A program made the translations under genes and the position numbers. A DNA stretch of 44,866 nucleotides from Phycisphaeraceae bacterium (GTDB lineage: Bacteria; Planctomycetota; Phycisphaerae; Phycisphaerales; Phycisphaeraceae), in contig JADLFV010000012.1 in the NCBI GenBank assembly GCA_020849625.1, forward strand, positions 1-44,866, written 5' to 3'. Positions 7,800-17,504 of the stretch are shown piece after piece. The notes under the pieces are model-generated. The model had not been told where the DNA came from. It saw nothing but the letters and a program-made list of their open reading frames with translations, and did not search any database. Every line of letters starts with the position of its first letter. Position 1 is the stretch's first letter.

Positions 7800-9731
7800 A
7801 TGCCCATCTGCAAACTGAGCCAGCTTCTGATCAACCAGATCGCCGCCGGCGAGGTGATCGAGCGGCCGGCCAGTGTGGTCAAGGAACTGCTGGAAAACAG
7901 CTTGGATGCCGGAGCCACGCGCATCGACATCGCCATCGAGGAGGGCGGGACGCAACTGATCCGCATCGCGGACGACGGCTGCGGCATTCCGCCGGATGAA
8001 CTGGAACTGGCGGTCGCCCCGCATGCCACCAGCAAGCTGCGGGACTCGCGCGATCTGGAGGCGATCGAGACGTTCGGGTTCCGCGGCGAAGCACTGGCGT
8101 CGATCGCGTCGGTCAGCAGGTTGCGCTTGATGTCTGTGCCACGGGGTGGAGACGCCCGGCATGCTGCCCCCGGAAGTGAAGCACGCCTCGCCCCACCTTC
8201 CGGGGGCGGGGGTGGTATGATCGAGGTGTCGGGGGATCAGGTCAGTGCGGTCAAGCCGCATGCGGGCGCCCCCGGAAGTGTGGTCGAGGTGCGCGACCTG
8301 TTTTTCAACACGCCGGCCCGTCGGCGCTTCATGCGCAGCGCGGCCACCGAGTTCGGGCACATCCACGAAACCGTGCTGCGGGCGGCCATGGTCAATCCGC
8401 GGGTGGGCTTTCGTCTGACACACAACGGGCGCACCGTGCGCGATCTGCTGCCGGACCAGGATCGCGCGTCGCGCTGCATCGAACTGCTGGGAAAGGAACT
8501 GGCGGACGGGTTGCTGGAATTCGAGCACGAAGATCGAATCACCCGGCCTGCTGAAGCAGGCCTCGCCTCCCAAGACACGTCCCACGCCCCACGCCCCACG
8601 TCCTACGCGGTCTGGGGTCTGGCGGGGCAGCCTTCGCTGGCCAAGGCGGCAGGTAGAAGTCAGTACCTGTGCGTCAACGGGCGCCCGATCCGCGATCGCA
8701 ATCTTCAGCATGCGCTCAAGGAAGCCTACCGCGGCCTGACGCCGCCGGACCGTTTCCCGGTGGCGGTGGTGTTTCTGACGGTTGATCCTGCGCAGGTGGA
8801 TGTGAACGTGCATCCGACCAAGGCGGAAGTGCGCTTCCGTGAGCCATCGCGGGTGCACGGCCTGGTGCAATCTGCGATTCGCCAGAGATTGCTGGGGGCG
8901 GATTTAACACCCAAGGCGATGGCAGATGGCAGATGGCAGATGGCGGATTGGAAAGGTAGCGATGCCCCGGAGCCATCAGCCGAGGGGTTTGTCGATTACT
9001 TCCGGCGGATGGCCCCGGAACAGAAGTCGCTGGTCTTCGAAGACCTGAAGCGCGAACTGGTGGATGTCGATCCGAAGCTGATCGAACCCGATACCCGAAG
9101 TCCGACACCCGATACCCGATCCACGCCCATCCTCCAGATCGCTGACAGCTACATCGTCACCGAGGACGAGCACGGCGGCATCCTCATCATCGATCAGCAT
9201 GCCCTGCACGAGCGGGTGATGTTCGAGCAGTTGCGCCGTCGCGTGTTGGAGAAGAATGAGACGCTGGAGAGCCAGCGTCTGCTGATGCCGGTGATCGTCC
9301 CCCGGAAGGAGCAAGACTTAGATTCTCTGAGGCCCTTGCTGGAGAAGATCGGCCTGGAGGTCGAGCCGATCGGCTCCGATGCCTTGGCGATCCAGGCGTT
9401 TCCCAGTTTTCTCTTTGATCGCAAGGTTGATCCTGCCGCGTTTCTCAATGATCTGCTTGACCGTGCTGACAGCGGCGACTTCGCCCCAAGCCCCTCAAGC
9501 CTCAAGCCGGAGGCCTCAAACCTGCCGCTCGAAGCTGCCTTGCACGAGGTGTTGGACATGATGGCCTGCAAGGCGGCGGTCAAAGCGGGCGATTCGCTCG
9601 GTGAGCACGAGTTGGCGGAACTGCTGAAGCTGCGGCTGGAAGTGGAGCGTTCAAGCAGCTGCCCCCACGGCCGGCCGACCTCGCTGCGGTTGACGATCAA
9701 AGACCTGGAAAAACAGTTCGGGCGGACGTGA
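7800..9731 (+). CDS. mutL: DNA mismatch repair protein MutL with endonuclease site
   Basis: A 643-residue MutL. The GHKL ATPase motifs are clear: ELLENSLDAGAT, IADDGCGI, TFGFRGEAL and LFFNTPARR. The C-terminal domain has the metal-dependent nicking endonuclease motif DQHAxxExxxxE (Asp465 to Glu476), plus MACKAAVKAG and CPHGRPT, as in MutL proteins from bacteria lacking MutH. Several stretches are not family sequence but low-complexity insertions read in frame, at residues about 118-161, 246-270, 377-386, 429-441 and 561-576. The first interrupts the ATPase domain; the others lie mainly in linkers. The ATG at 7800 matches the family start. The stop overlaps the next ATG (TGATG). Function should be retained because all core motifs are intact. 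Confidence 0.95.
   Translation: MPICKLSQLLINQIAAGEVIERPASVVKELLENSLDAGATRIDIAIEEGGTQLIRIADDGCGIPPDELELAVAPHATSKLRDSRDLEAIETFGFRGEALASIASVSRLRLMSVPRGGDARHAAPGSEARLAPPSGGGGGMIEVSGDQVSAVKPHAGAPGSVVEVRDLFFNTPARRRFMRSAATEFGHIHETVLRAAMVNPRVGFRLTHNGRTVRDLLPDQDRASRCIELLGKELADGLLEFEHEDRITRPAEAGLASQDTSHAPRPTSYAVWGLAGQPSLAKAAGRSQYLCVNGRPIRDRNLQHALKEAYRGLTPPDRFPVAVVFLTVDPAQVDVNVHPTKAEVRFREPSRVHGLVQSAIRQRLLGADLTPKAMADGRWQMADWKGSDAPEPSAEGFVDYFRRMAPEQKSLVFEDLKRELVDVDPKLIEPDTRSPTPDTRSTPILQIADSYIVTEDEHGGILIIDQHALHERVMFEQLRRRVLEKNETLESQRLLMPVIVPRKEQDLDSLRPLLEKIGLEVEPIGSDALAIQAFPSFLFDRKVDPAAFLNDLLDRADSGDFAPSPSSLKPEASNLPLEAALHEVLDMMACKAAVKAGDSLGEHELAELLKLRLEVERSSSCPHGRPTSLRLTIKDLEKQFGRT
8166..8280. repeat. CTTCCGGGGGCGGGGG repeat cluster inside mutL
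   Basis: Three copies lie in the ATPase-domain coding region: GCCCCCGGAAGTG at 8166-8178 (inverted), CTTCCGGGGGCGGGGG at 8197-8212, and GCCCCCGGAAGTG at 8268-8280 (inverted). The first pair forms a hairpin-like inverted repeat. Confidence 0.75.
8928..8957 (+). repeat. Tandem GGCAGAT repeat inside mutL linker
   Basis: GATGGCA/GGCAGAT words repeat about four times and are read as MADGRWQMADW. A similar tandem of CCGATACCC words lies at about 9089-9121 (PDTRSPTPDTRS), and of CCTCAAGCC words at 9487-9523. Confidence 0.7.
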
Positions 9732-11407
9732 TGCAGGACACATTCTCTGCGGCGGGCTTCTGGTTACGAGCTGCGGCTATGTGGCTGGATGGGCTACTGC
9801 TGTACGTGTTGGTGTGGGTGGTAGCCAAGATCGCGGCCGAAGTAGGCGTGTACGTGCCGTTCGAGTTGACTTTTTTATTGCTGGCGGTTGTCGGCTCGGT
9901 GCTGATGGTGCGCTGGTGGGGGGCGACGCCGGGCAAGGCGTGCTGCGGCATCGCGGTCCTTTCGGCACGCGGCGGTCGTGTATCGTGGGGCCAGGCGCTG
10001 GTGCGAGAAACGTTCGGCAAGCTGCTGGCGGCGCTGCCGCTGCTGCTGGGTTTTCTGTGGGTCGGCCTGACCGGCCGCAAGCGCGGTTGGCACGACGCTC
10101 TGGCGCGGACCGTTGTCGTGCGACGCCAGGGACGGCGGCGGGCGGTGACGGGGATGATGGCAGTATTGGCGGCCGTCACCGCGACTGCTTATGTGGGAGC
10201 TTATGCGTGGCAGGTCGGTCAGTTAGTCCTGGTAAGACGGGCTATGGCGCTGCCACCGACCGCTGTTCCGCGTTACGCCAACCGCGATCCCGCGACGCTG
10301 CACGACATCGCCACCTTCGACTCGACGCAACAACAGGCCGTCGCCGCCTGGATCGATGAGCATGGCGCCGATCCTGTCGATTACGCAGTGGCCAAGGCTC
10401 AACAACATCAGGTGGTGATCTTCGGCGAAATGCACGAGGGCAAGCAGGCATTGGAGTTACTTGCCGCGATGCTCCCCCGGCTCTACCACGAGGCCGGCGT
10501 CACCTGCCTGGCCATGGAGGTGTGCCTTTCGCAGGATGACGAGGCGCTGCAGTGTCTGGTCACGGCCCCCAGCTACGACCGCGAGCTGGCCCTGCGCTTG
10601 GCACGGCATCAGCCGTTCGGCCTGTGGGGCTGGAAGGAATACTGGGACGTGCTGGAGACTGTCTGGCAACTGAACCAAAGCATTCCATCTGGTGGTAAGA
10701 AGATGCGGGTGGTGGGGCTGGATCGGCCGATGGACATGCCGTCGATCTCGCTGGTGATGGGAGAGGACAACGCGGCCAGTCGCTTCTGTCCATGGTGGGA
10801 GAAGCTGCGGGTGGCGCGGTTGCCATGGGCTTTCCCGCTTTTGGTAGGCCGCGACGCTTGGATGGCGCAGCAGGTGGAGCAGCAGATACTCGATCGCGAT
10901 GAGCGAGGGATCGTGTGGGTCGGCCGCAACCATACCGCTATGCACGTTCCCGGGCTGGGCGGGCCGCGCATGGGCTACCTGCTCGGCCAGCGGCACGGTG
11001 ACAAGCTCTTTCAGGTCTGCCTGCACAGTTGGGATATCCCAGCCAAGTTTGTGGTGCCTGACTACCAGGGACCGGGGCCAGCGATGGCTGACGTGCTGGA
11101 GCAGATCATGGCCCTGCGTGCGGATCGGCCGGTAGGTTTTGACGTGATCGGATCACCGGTGGAATGCGTGCGTGACCCGGGCAGCATGGAGTATTGCTTT
11201 GAGCCACGCCTGGATCTGGGTGACGTGGCGGAAGGCTTCATTTACCTCGGTCCGTGCCGCAAGCTGGAGCATTGCCAGTGGATGGACGACTATGTCAGTC
11301 CGCGCATGTTCGCTGCCGACAAGCCGTTCTATCAGGCTTTTGGCCTGGCGGCCGGCCTGCCGGTCGATAGCGCGGCGGATTTCAACCACGTGATGCGCCA
11401 GCCGTAA
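9731..11407 (+). CDS. RDD membrane domain fused to a ChaN-like domain
   Basis: A 558-residue two-part protein. Residues 1-135 form an RDD-type membrane domain (FWLRAAAMWLDGLLLY, GATPGKACCGIAVL, RKRGWHDALA), followed by another membrane segment at about 138-160. Residues 220-558 look like a ChaN/EreA-type domain (DUF399): VVIFGEMHEGKQALELLA at about 228-245, AMEVCLSQDD, and later GIVWVGRNHTAMH. ChaN proteins bind haem and the wider fold includes esterase-like and Tiki proteins. The ATG at 9731 overlaps the mutL stop, so the gene is translationally coupled to mutL although the functions seem unrelated. The exact activity is unknown. Confidence 0.75.
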   Translation: MQDTFSAAGFWLRAAAMWLDGLLLYVLVWVVAKIAAEVGVYVPFELTFLLLAVVGSVLMVRWWGATPGKACCGIAVLSARGGRVSWGQALVRETFGKLLAALPLLLGFLWVGLTGRKRGWHDALARTVVVRRQGRRRAVTGMMAVLAAVTATAYVGAYAWQVGQLVLVRRAMALPPTAVPRYANRDPATLHDIATFDSTQQQAVAAWIDEHGADPVDYAVAKAQQHQVVIFGEMHEGKQALELLAAMLPRLYHEAGVTCLAMEVCLSQDDEALQCLVTAPSYDRELALRLARHQPFGLWGWKEYWDVLETVWQLNQSIPSGGKKMRVVGLDRPMDMPSISLVMGEDNAASRFCPWWEKLRVARLPWAFPLLVGRDAWMAQQVEQQILDRDERGIVWVGRNHTAMHVPGLGGPRMGYLLGQRHGDKLFQVCLHSWDIPAKFVVPDYQGPGPAMADVLEQIMALRADRPVGFDVIGSPVECVRDPGSMEYCFEPRLDLGDVAEGFIYLGPCRKLEHCQWMDDYVSPRMFAADKPFYQAFGLAAGLPVDSAADFNHVMRQP

Positions 11408-11474
11408 GGCCGGGGCGGCCGGTACAAACAGGGCTTTGTGGGCCCGATAACCCGGTTCTGACACAAAGTTTGCC

Positions 11475-11502
11475 TTGACCGTGGCCGATATTGAGCTATG
11501 CT
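11475..11502 (+). promoter_or_regulatory. Candidate sigma-70 promoter of fusA
   Basis: -35 TTGACC at 11475-11480, 16-base spacer, -10 TATGCT at 11497-11502. It would give a leader of about 125 bases before the fusA ATG. Confidence 0.6.
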
Positions 11503-11516
11503 TTGGGGCTTTCCGT

Positions 11517-11552
11517 AGGTCGGGGGCCAGGTGCTGACCCACCGGCCGACCT
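11517..11552 (+). promoter_or_regulatory. Hairpin in the fusA leader
   Basis: AGGTCGG at 11517-11523 pairs with CCGACCT at 11546-11552. Inside, CC and GGTG pair with CACC and GG around a CTGACC loop, leaving a small GGG bulge. There is no T-run, so it may be a leader regulatory structure or protein-binding site. Confidence 0.5.
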
Positions 11553-11633
11553 ATTGAAACAGGTGTATGTGTCCCCGGGCGACTGCTGTTGCTGACGCCC
11601 ATCGCCTTTAGACCAAGCCCCAGGATCGTTACC

Positions 11634-13781
11634 ATGACCACGGCCACCCTGACCGTAGGCGACCGCAAGATGATCGACCTGCTACACACCCGCAACTTCG
11701 GCATCTGCGCCCACATCGACGCCGGCAAGACCACCGTCACCGAGCGCGTGCTCTACTACACCGGCAAGACCTACAAGATGGGCGAGGTCCACGACGGCAC
11801 CGCCACCATGGACTTCCTCCAGGACGAGCAGGAGCGCGGCATCACCATTCAGTCGGCTGCCACCACCTGCCCCTGGGTCCGCAACGGCATCGAATATAAG
11901 TGCAACCTCATCGATACGCCCGGCCACGTCGATTTCACCATCGAGGTCGAGCGATCTATGCGCGTGCTCGACGGTGCGGTTGTCGTCTTCGACGGCAAGG
12001 AAGGCGTCGAGGCCCAGAGCGAGACGGTCTGGCGGCAGGCGGACCGCTACCACGTGCCGCGCTGCGCCTTCATCAACAAGATGGACAAGATGGGGGCTGA
12101 CTTCTTCTTCAGCTTCGACAGCATCAAGCAGCGCCTGGGCGCCAATCCTGTGGCGGTGCAACTTCCCATCGGGGCGGCGGACACCTTCGAGGGCATCATC
12201 GACCTGCTGACCATGAAGGCCTACTACTTCGCGGCCGAGGAACTGGGCTCGCGCGTCGAGGAGCGGGAGATTCCCGATTCGCTCAAGGATGAGGCCCTGA
12301 TGTGGCATCACGAGCTGGTCGAGAAGGCTGCTGAGCTCGATGACCACCTGACCGAGAAGTACCTGACCGATGAGTCAACCATCACCGCCGACGAGATTCG
12401 CTCCGCCCTGCGCAGCGGCACGCTCAACCACAAAGTGGTGCCCGTGTTCACCGGCTCGGCGCTGAAATACATCGGCGTGCAGCGGTTGCTCGACGGCGTG
12501 ATCGACTATCTGCCCTGCCCCACGGAAGTGCCGCCCGTGGAAGGCACCGATCCTTCGGACAAACACACCCGGCTCGCGCGGCCGCACGACAGCGAAGCAC
12601 CGCTCTCAGCCCTGGTTTTCAAGATCGTTTCCGACGCTCACGGCGACCTGACCTACGTGCGCGTTTACTCCGGCAAGCTGCAGAAGGGCTCGCGCGTGCT
12701 CAACCCCGGCAACGGGCGCAAGGAGATCATCAGCCGCCTGTTCGAGATGCACGCCAAGGAACGCATCGCCCGCGACACGGCTTTCGCCGGCGAAATCGTG
12801 GCGGTGGTGGGCCTGAAGAATTCGGTCACCGGCGACACGCTGTGCGACGCCGATGAGCCGATCATCCTCGAACGCATGGACTTTCCCGACCCCGTGATCT
12901 CCATGAGCATCGAGCCGGCCACGCAGGCTGACAAGGAAAAGCTGGCCAATGCCCTGGCGACCATTCGCCGCGAGGACCCCTCGTTCCAGTTCCACTTCGA
13001 CGACGAGACCGGCCAGACCATCATCGCGGGCATGGGCGAACTGCACCTGGACATCATCAGAACCAAACTGACGCGCGACATGAAGATCGGCGTACACGTC
13101 GGTAAGCCGCGCGTGGCTTATCGAGAGTCGATCACCGGCACGGCCGAGGCCCGGGGGTTGCACAAGAAGCAGACCGGTGGTCGCGGCCAGTTTGGCGATG
13201 CCATCATCACCGTCGAGCCTTACACGCCGGAGCAGGCCGAGGCCGACGAACTGGACTTCACCGACGGCATCGCCTTCCAGAACAAGATCATCGGCGGCGC
13301 GATTCCCAAGGAATACATCTCCAGCGTCGAATACGGCGCCCGCCAGATGGCCAAGAGCGGCGTGCTGGCTGGCTACCCGTTGCAGGGTGTTAAGATCACG
13401 CTGATCGACGGCTCGTACCACGAGGTGGACAGCTCGCAGATCGCCTTCGAGATGGCCGGCTCAATCGCTTTCAAGGAAGCGACGCGCAAAGCGGGCCTCG
13501 CCCTGCTGGAGCCGATCATGAAGGTGGTGGTGACCAGCCCGGAGGAATTCCTGGGCAACGTCACCGGCGACCTCAGCTCGCGCCGCGGCATGATCGTCAA
13601 CCAGGAAAAGCGCGGCAACACCATGGTCGTCACCGCCGAGGCCCCGTTGAGCGAGATGTTCGGCTACGCCACCAGCCTGCGCGGCATGAGCCAGGGCCGG
13701 GCCGCCTACGCCATGGAGCCGCTGGAGTACCGCCAGGTCCCCGCCAACATCGCCAAGACGGTGCTGGAAGGCAATTCATAA
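11634..13781 (+). CDS. fusA: Elongation factor G
   Basis: A 715-residue EF-G, the GTPase that moves tRNAs and mRNA through the ribosome. G motifs are complete: [17 protein letters not shown] and NKMD, with the switch segment DEQERGITI. Domains II to V follow in normal order, including GGRGQFGDA and the C-terminal [19 protein letters not shown]. The ATG at 11634 is preceded by AGGA. Codon choice is strongly biased to C-ending codons compared with neighbours, as expected for a highly expressed gene. It stands alone rather than in a str operon (no rpsL, rpsG or tuf nearby), with its own promoter and structured leader. Confidence 0.97.
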   Translation: MTTATLTVGDRKMIDLLHTRNFGICAHIDAGKTTVTERVLYYTGKTYKMGEVHDGTATMDFLQDEQERGITIQSAATTCPWVRNGIEYKCNLIDTPGHVDFTIEVERSMRVLDGAVVVFDGKEGVEAQSETVWRQADRYHVPRCAFINKMDKMGADFFFSFDSIKQRLGANPVAVQLPIGAADTFEGIIDLLTMKAYYFAAEELGSRVEEREIPDSLKDEALMWHHELVEKAAELDDHLTEKYLTDESTITADEIRSALRSGTLNHKVVPVFTGSALKYIGVQRLLDGVIDYLPCPTEVPPVEGTDPSDKHTRLARPHDSEAPLSALVFKIVSDAHGDLTYVRVYSGKLQKGSRVLNPGNGRKEIISRLFEMHAKERIARDTAFAGEIVAVVGLKNSVTGDTLCDADEPIILERMDFPDPVISMSIEPATQADKEKLANALATIRREDPSFQFHFDDETGQTIIAGMGELHLDIIRTKLTRDMKIGVHVGKPRVAYRESITGTAEARGLHKKQTGGRGQFGDAIITVEPYTPEQAEADELDFTDGIAFQNKIIGGAIPKEYISSVEYGARQMAKSGVLAGYPLQGVKITLIDGSYHEVDSSQIAFEMAGSIAFKEATRKAGLALLEPIMKVVVTSPEEFLGNVTGDLSSRRGMIVNQEKRGNTMVVTAEAPLSEMFGYATSLRGMSQGRAAYAMEPLEYRQVPANIAKTVLEGNS

Positions 13782-13792
13782 GCGCAACTTCG

Positions 13793-13912
13793 AACCCTCT
13801 CCCCCTGGGAGAGGGCAGGGTGAGGGCGGATTGACCTGGGGCGTGTTTCGACGATGAGGCGCGCAGGTAGTTCGGCCCTCACCCCAACCCTCTCCCGAGG
13901 GGAGAGGGGGTT
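13793..13912. repeat. Inverted repeat pair downstream of fusA
   Basis: Left CCCTCTCCCCCTGGGAGAGGG...GGGTGAGGGC and right GCCCTCACCCCAACCCTCTC... followed by GAGGGGAGAGGG are inverted copies. Each arm also forms its own hairpin. It may serve as the fusA transcript end. This word family is known to me as a widespread bacterial intergenic repeat. Confidence 0.75.
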
Positions 13913-13989
13913 GATGCAACAACTTTCAGGCGAATTTAGCCGATAATCTGACGAGGGACTGACCGCTGTCCGTGGAGACGGCCCTCGCC

Positions 13990-15585
13990 ATGGATGATCA
14001 GATCGCCACGCATCACAACGGACGAAGCTCACAGCGTGACGCTGTAGGTTTCAATTGGTGGCGCCGCATTCTGGCCGGCTACTTCCGGGGGCGCTTCCGG
14101 GGGTGGCTTCTGTTAATGATTCTGACCCTGGCCTGTTACCTGCGCGTCTATAACCTGGGGATCGAGCCGCTGTGGTACGACGAAGGCGCAAGCTGGCGCT
14201 TCAGCCAGATGTCGCATGGCGAGTTATGGTTCGGCAAGGGTCGCGCGGAGACCAATCCGCCGCTGTATTACTCCATGCAGCGCATCTGGCGCGTCTTCGG
14301 CGAGTCGGAGTTCGCGCTGCGCTCGCCGGCCATGTTGATGGGTTTGTTGGGTGTGGGTTTGATCTACGGCCTCGGCCGCGAACTGGGCGGGCGACAACTG
14401 GGACTGGCCTCGGCCCTGCTGCTGGCGACCTGCAGTGTTCACGTCGAATACAGCCAGGAGGCCCGCGCTTACACCGGGTTAACCGCGGCTGTCATCGGCG
14501 GCCTGTGGGCCCTGGCCTGGTTGCTGCAACGCCCGCGTATCAGCAATCGCTTCGTCAATCGCCGCAGCGCCCCAGCGTGGATCAGCTACACCGTCAGCAT
14601 CATCTTCGCGCTTTACATGCACAACACCGGCTGCCTGCTGCCCATGCTCGCCACCGTCGGCGTCATCATCTGGTGGCTGTGCACGCCGCATCGTCGCTTC
14701 GCCTTCATCGGAAATTGGGCCATCTTCAATACCGCCGCACTGATCGCCTGGATGTTCTGGCTGCCCACGCTGCTGCACCAGACCCACGACATGCCCGGCG
14801 TCTGGTGGATGCCCCTGGTCAGCGACGCTCAACTACTGCGCGACCTTCGCTATATCTTCGGCCAGGGATGGATCAGCACTTATCAACCGTGGATCGACCT
14901 GACCTTCCTGGGCTTTGCGTTACTTGGCGCAGCAGCCCTGATGCGACGACGTCCGGTGCGGCTGCTGGTGGTCGGCGGTTTCGCGCTGGGTGTGCCGGTG
15001 GCGCTGATGCTGTTGAGCCTGATCGTGATGCCCATCTTCGCCACGCGCGTGCTGTTGATTGCAGCCCCTGCCTGGATGCTGCTGATCGCGGCCGGTGTGC
15101 TGGCGCTGCGCCGCCCCTGGCTCATCGCCGCCGTACTGGTTGTGCTGGCCCTGGTGCAGGTTCGCGCGGTGACCGTTTACTACGCATACAAGAACAAAGG
15201 CGACTGGAAGAGCGCTGCGATGTACGTCCGCCAGCATGCCCAGCCCAGCGATCTGATTCTCTTCGGTGACGACGACTTCGACGTCTGCTTCGATTACTAC
15301 TTCCGTGCCGAGCCCGGCGACCCGTCGCAGCCCGATCGCCTTGCCATCCGCAGCCTGCTGGGCTATAAGCCCGAAGCCTACGTGGTGCTGCCGGGCATAC
15401 AGCCGGACGCCGTGGCCGACCTGTTCCAGCACTACCCGCGCATCTGGCTGATCAACTGGTACCCCCGCCCCGGCATTTACAACGTCGTCGCTCAGCACGG
15501 CAGGCAAATCGAAGAGAAGCGCTTCAGGTTGCAGTCATGCGTGTACCTGTTCGTACCCAGGGATCAAGAGCCGGCAAACCCGTAG
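13990..15585 (+). CDS. GT39/ArnT-like membrane glycosyltransferase
   Basis: A 531-residue multi-pass protein of the dolichyl-phosphate-mannose mannosyltransferase type. The first extracytoplasmic loop has the catalytic acidic motif LWYDEGASW, followed by PPLYYSMQRIW and ALRSPAMLMGLLG, as in GT39/GT83 enzymes. About ten hydrophobic segments follow and the last 130 residues are soluble. Such enzymes move a sugar from a polyprenyl-phosphate carrier onto protein or glycan outside the membrane. ATG 13990 is preferred; GTG 13972 is possible. A direct repeat of CTTCCGGGGG at 14082-14103 encodes YFRGRFRG before the first membrane segment. Confidence 0.85.
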   Translation: MDDQIATHHNGRSSQRDAVGFNWWRRILAGYFRGRFRGWLLLMILTLACYLRVYNLGIEPLWYDEGASWRFSQMSHGELWFGKGRAETNPPLYYSMQRIWRVFGESEFALRSPAMLMGLLGVGLIYGLGRELGGRQLGLASALLLATCSVHVEYSQEARAYTGLTAAVIGGLWALAWLLQRPRISNRFVNRRSAPAWISYTVSIIFALYMHNTGCLLPMLATVGVIIWWLCTPHRRFAFIGNWAIFNTAALIAWMFWLPTLLHQTHDMPGVWWMPLVSDAQLLRDLRYIFGQGWISTYQPWIDLTFLGFALLGAAALMRRRPVRLLVVGGFALGVPVALMLLSLIVMPIFATRVLLIAAPAWMLLIAAGVLALRRPWLIAAVLVVLALVQVRAVTVYYAYKNKGDWKSAAMYVRQHAQPSDLILFGDDDFDVCFDYYFRAEPGDPSQPDRLAIRSLLGYKPEAYVVLPGIQPDAVADLFQHYPRIWLINWYPRPGIYNVVAQHGRQIEEKRFRLQSCVYLFVPRDQEPANP

Positions 15586-15670
15586 TAGGACCTGGGCTGG
15601 GGGTGCAATGTAAAAAGCCTTGCCTGATACAGACCGGCCTTCGTACGGTTGTGGCTTTGCGGTCAATGGA

Positions 15671-16462
15671 TCAGCAGCGGGTGCGTCGGCGCGCGGCCAG
15701 CACGATCATCGAGCACAGGCACAACGCAGCACTGCCCGGTTCGGGGACCAGGTTGGCCTGCACCCATTCAATGGAAGCTGCGTGGTCAGCTTCGTCGAGG
15801 CCGAAGTTATAAACCACGTAAAACGGATCGCTGGCTGCGATGCCCGGGTCAGAGCTCTGCAGAACGGCGCTGAACAGGTAGATTCCGGCTGTGGGATCGG
15901 TCGATGCGCCGCCGTTACCCAGAAGCTCCGCTTCCAGGTGCAGGTGGATGTCATCGTCGTTGGTGAAGGTCTTGATCAGCAGCGGGGACAGCGTGCCGGT
16001 GCCGGTGCCGACGGTGCGGGTGGAACCGTAGGTCAGGGCGATGGTTTCCTGATCGGGCACGGTGGCGAAGCCGCTGCCGGTCCAGGAGGTCAGATCGCTG
16101 GTGACGGTCAGGGCCAGGGTCGAGCCCAGGGGCAGGCCGGTGCCGGTGAGGTTGACGGTGGCGGCGGATTCATCGAGGTAGCTGCCGGTTTCGTTGTTGA
16201 TGCCGGGGTCTTCGGCACTGGTGGGAAACAGCGGGTCTTCGCCCAGTTCGTAGCCGAAGACATATAGGTCAGGCGTAAAGTAGCGATAGGCATTGGGCGA
16301 AGTGTCTGTTTCGGTAAATGGATTTTCGGTGCTGGCGTGGGTGACGCCGTTGATGGCGATTTTGTTGCCGAGCAACTGCGGCGAGAGGTCGAAGTGGACC
16401 TCGGCCGCGGCAGGCAGGGCGGTGAAGATCAGGACGGCGAGGGTGACAACAAATCGATGCAT
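15671..16462 (-). CDS. PEP-CTERM sorted secreted protein
   Basis: A 263-residue exported protein with a signal peptide (MHRFVVTLAVLIFTALPAAA) and a C-terminal PEP-CTERM signal: VPEPGSAALC, a hydrophobic segment and an Arg-rich end (ARRRTRC). Such signals are processed by an exosortase, which is not in this window. The middle is beta-rich, with many Thr, Gly and Asp, and no family I recognise. The ATG at 16462 is chosen because it begins the signal peptide and follows AAAGG; an upstream extension would run through the 16508-16650 repeat. Confidence 0.8.
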   Translation of the reverse strand: MHRFVVTLAVLIFTALPAAAEVHFDLSPQLLGNKIAINGVTHASTENPFTETDTSPNAYRYFTPDLYVFGYELGEDPLFPTSAEDPGINNETGSYLDESAATVNLTGTGLPLGSTLALTVTSDLTSWTGSGFATVPDQETIALTYGSTRTVGTGTGTLSPLLIKTFTNDDDIHLHLEAELLGNGGASTDPTAGIYLFSAVLQSSDPGIAASDPFYVVYNFGLDEADHAASIEWVQANLVPEPGSAALCLCSMIVLAARRRTRC

Positions 16463-16507
16463 GATGAAGCCTTTCACAAAATGGTTGGCGATTGAAAACG
16501 GGCGCCG

Positions 16508-16650
16508 AGAACGTGTATGGAATCCGACGCCGTGCCCTGAGGAGTCAGCGATGAAGGGCCGGATCGAACGTTCTTCGTGCATCCGATCCGGCCCTTCGTC
16601 GTCGCGGACTCCTCCTCAGGGATCGGCTTCTGTGTTTGCATACACGTTCT
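16508..16650. repeat. 143-bp imperfect inverted repeat
   Basis: AGAACGTGTATG at 16508-16519 and CATACACGTTCT at 16639-16650 are perfect inverted ends. Further inside CCTGAGGAG pairs with CTCCTCAGG, and GGGCCGGATCG pairs with CGATCCGGCCC around a 16-base loop. It sits between the prepilin-like gene and the PEP-CTERM gene. Confidence 0.85.
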
Positions 16651-16658
16651 GGGACAGC

Positions 16659-17438
16659 TCAGCGCGCCACGCGCGGATCGAAACGGTTGAAGGTGGAAAG
16701 ATCGACACCCACGTCGGTGAAGATGTCCGCGAACATCTCCGCCGCGGCGTGGCCGTCGAGATAGCCGTAGTTGCCGACCGCCTGGCTTGTGCCCCAAGGT
16801 CCATCGACAGCGTTGGTCTGCACCTGTTTGGCTGCCTTGAGCGCCGCCTTGCTGCCGGTCCAGTTCTCCACGTGCGGATGATCCGCGGCGGCATACTCCG
16901 AGGCCTGCGGCGACGAGGGATCGGCGCTGCCGTAGGCCATGTGCAGGAACTGGATCACCCTGGGCGGACGCGGGATCGTCTCCAATTTGTACGGCCCACC
17001 CCAGGGGGGCGAGTCGTTGAGAAAATCGTTGATCCCATAGCTCGTCTGCCGTCGTTGAGCAGGGTCCGCATTCGGAATCGGCACGCCGTCGGGGTAGGGG
17101 CCCCAGTGCGGGCTGTCATCCAGGGGCGAGCGCCGCAGCAGTTGATCGCCGTTGTAGGCGGACAAGGTGTTGATCCAGGCGGTCAGCGGATTGCTGTGGA
17201 CGCCGCCGTGGCCCAGGCCGAACGTGATGAACTGCCCGTCGTAATCGCTCATGTAGAGCCAGTGGGCGGTCTGCATTTGCCGCAGGTTACTCAGGTCGTT
17301 GATGGCCTGGGCGGAGTGGCGGGCCCGCTTGAGGGCGGGCAGCAGCAGGCTGATCAGCAGCCCGATGATGGCGATGACCACGAGTAGTTCGATGAGGGTA
17401 AACGCGCGGCGGTTACGCTTGCGGGGGCGACGGCGCAT
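16659..17438 (-). CDS. Prepilin-like protein (DUF1559/H-X9-DG type)
   Basis: A 259-residue protein with a type IV pilin-like leader: [20 protein letters not shown], cleaved before Phe and methylated by a prepilin peptidase. The rest is globular and ends with a [13 protein letters not shown] motif, as in the H-X9-DG group of planctomycete pseudopilins. Planctomycetes carry very many of these; they are thought to belong to type II secretion-like or surface structures. No secretion ATPase or other pseudopilin lies next to it. Confidence 0.88.
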   Translation of the reverse strand: MRRRPRKRNRRAFTLIELLVVIAIIGLLISLLLPALKRARHSAQAINDLSNLRQMQTAHWLYMSDYDGQFITFGLGHGGVHSNPLTAWINTLSAYNGDQLLRRSPLDDSPHWGPYPDGVPIPNADPAQRRQTSYGINDFLNDSPPWGGPYKLETIPRPPRVIQFLHMAYGSADPSSPQASEYAAADHPHVENWTGSKAALKAAKQVQTNAVDGPWGTSQAVGNYGYLDGHAAAEMFADIFTDVGVDLSTFNRFDPRVAR

Positions 17439-17504
17439 GATAACGCTCCGGTGGTGTGACGAACCAGGGCTAACACGAGCAGCCCCCGGAATGGGAGGGG
17501 AGCG

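Noticed and set aside
7638..8870. Long minus-strand frame opposite mutL
   Set aside because: mutL has complete family motifs on the other strand, and this frame has no recognisable protein features.
16463..16582. N-terminal extension of the PEP-CTERM protein
   Set aside because: It reads through a palindromic repeat and would bury the signal peptide.
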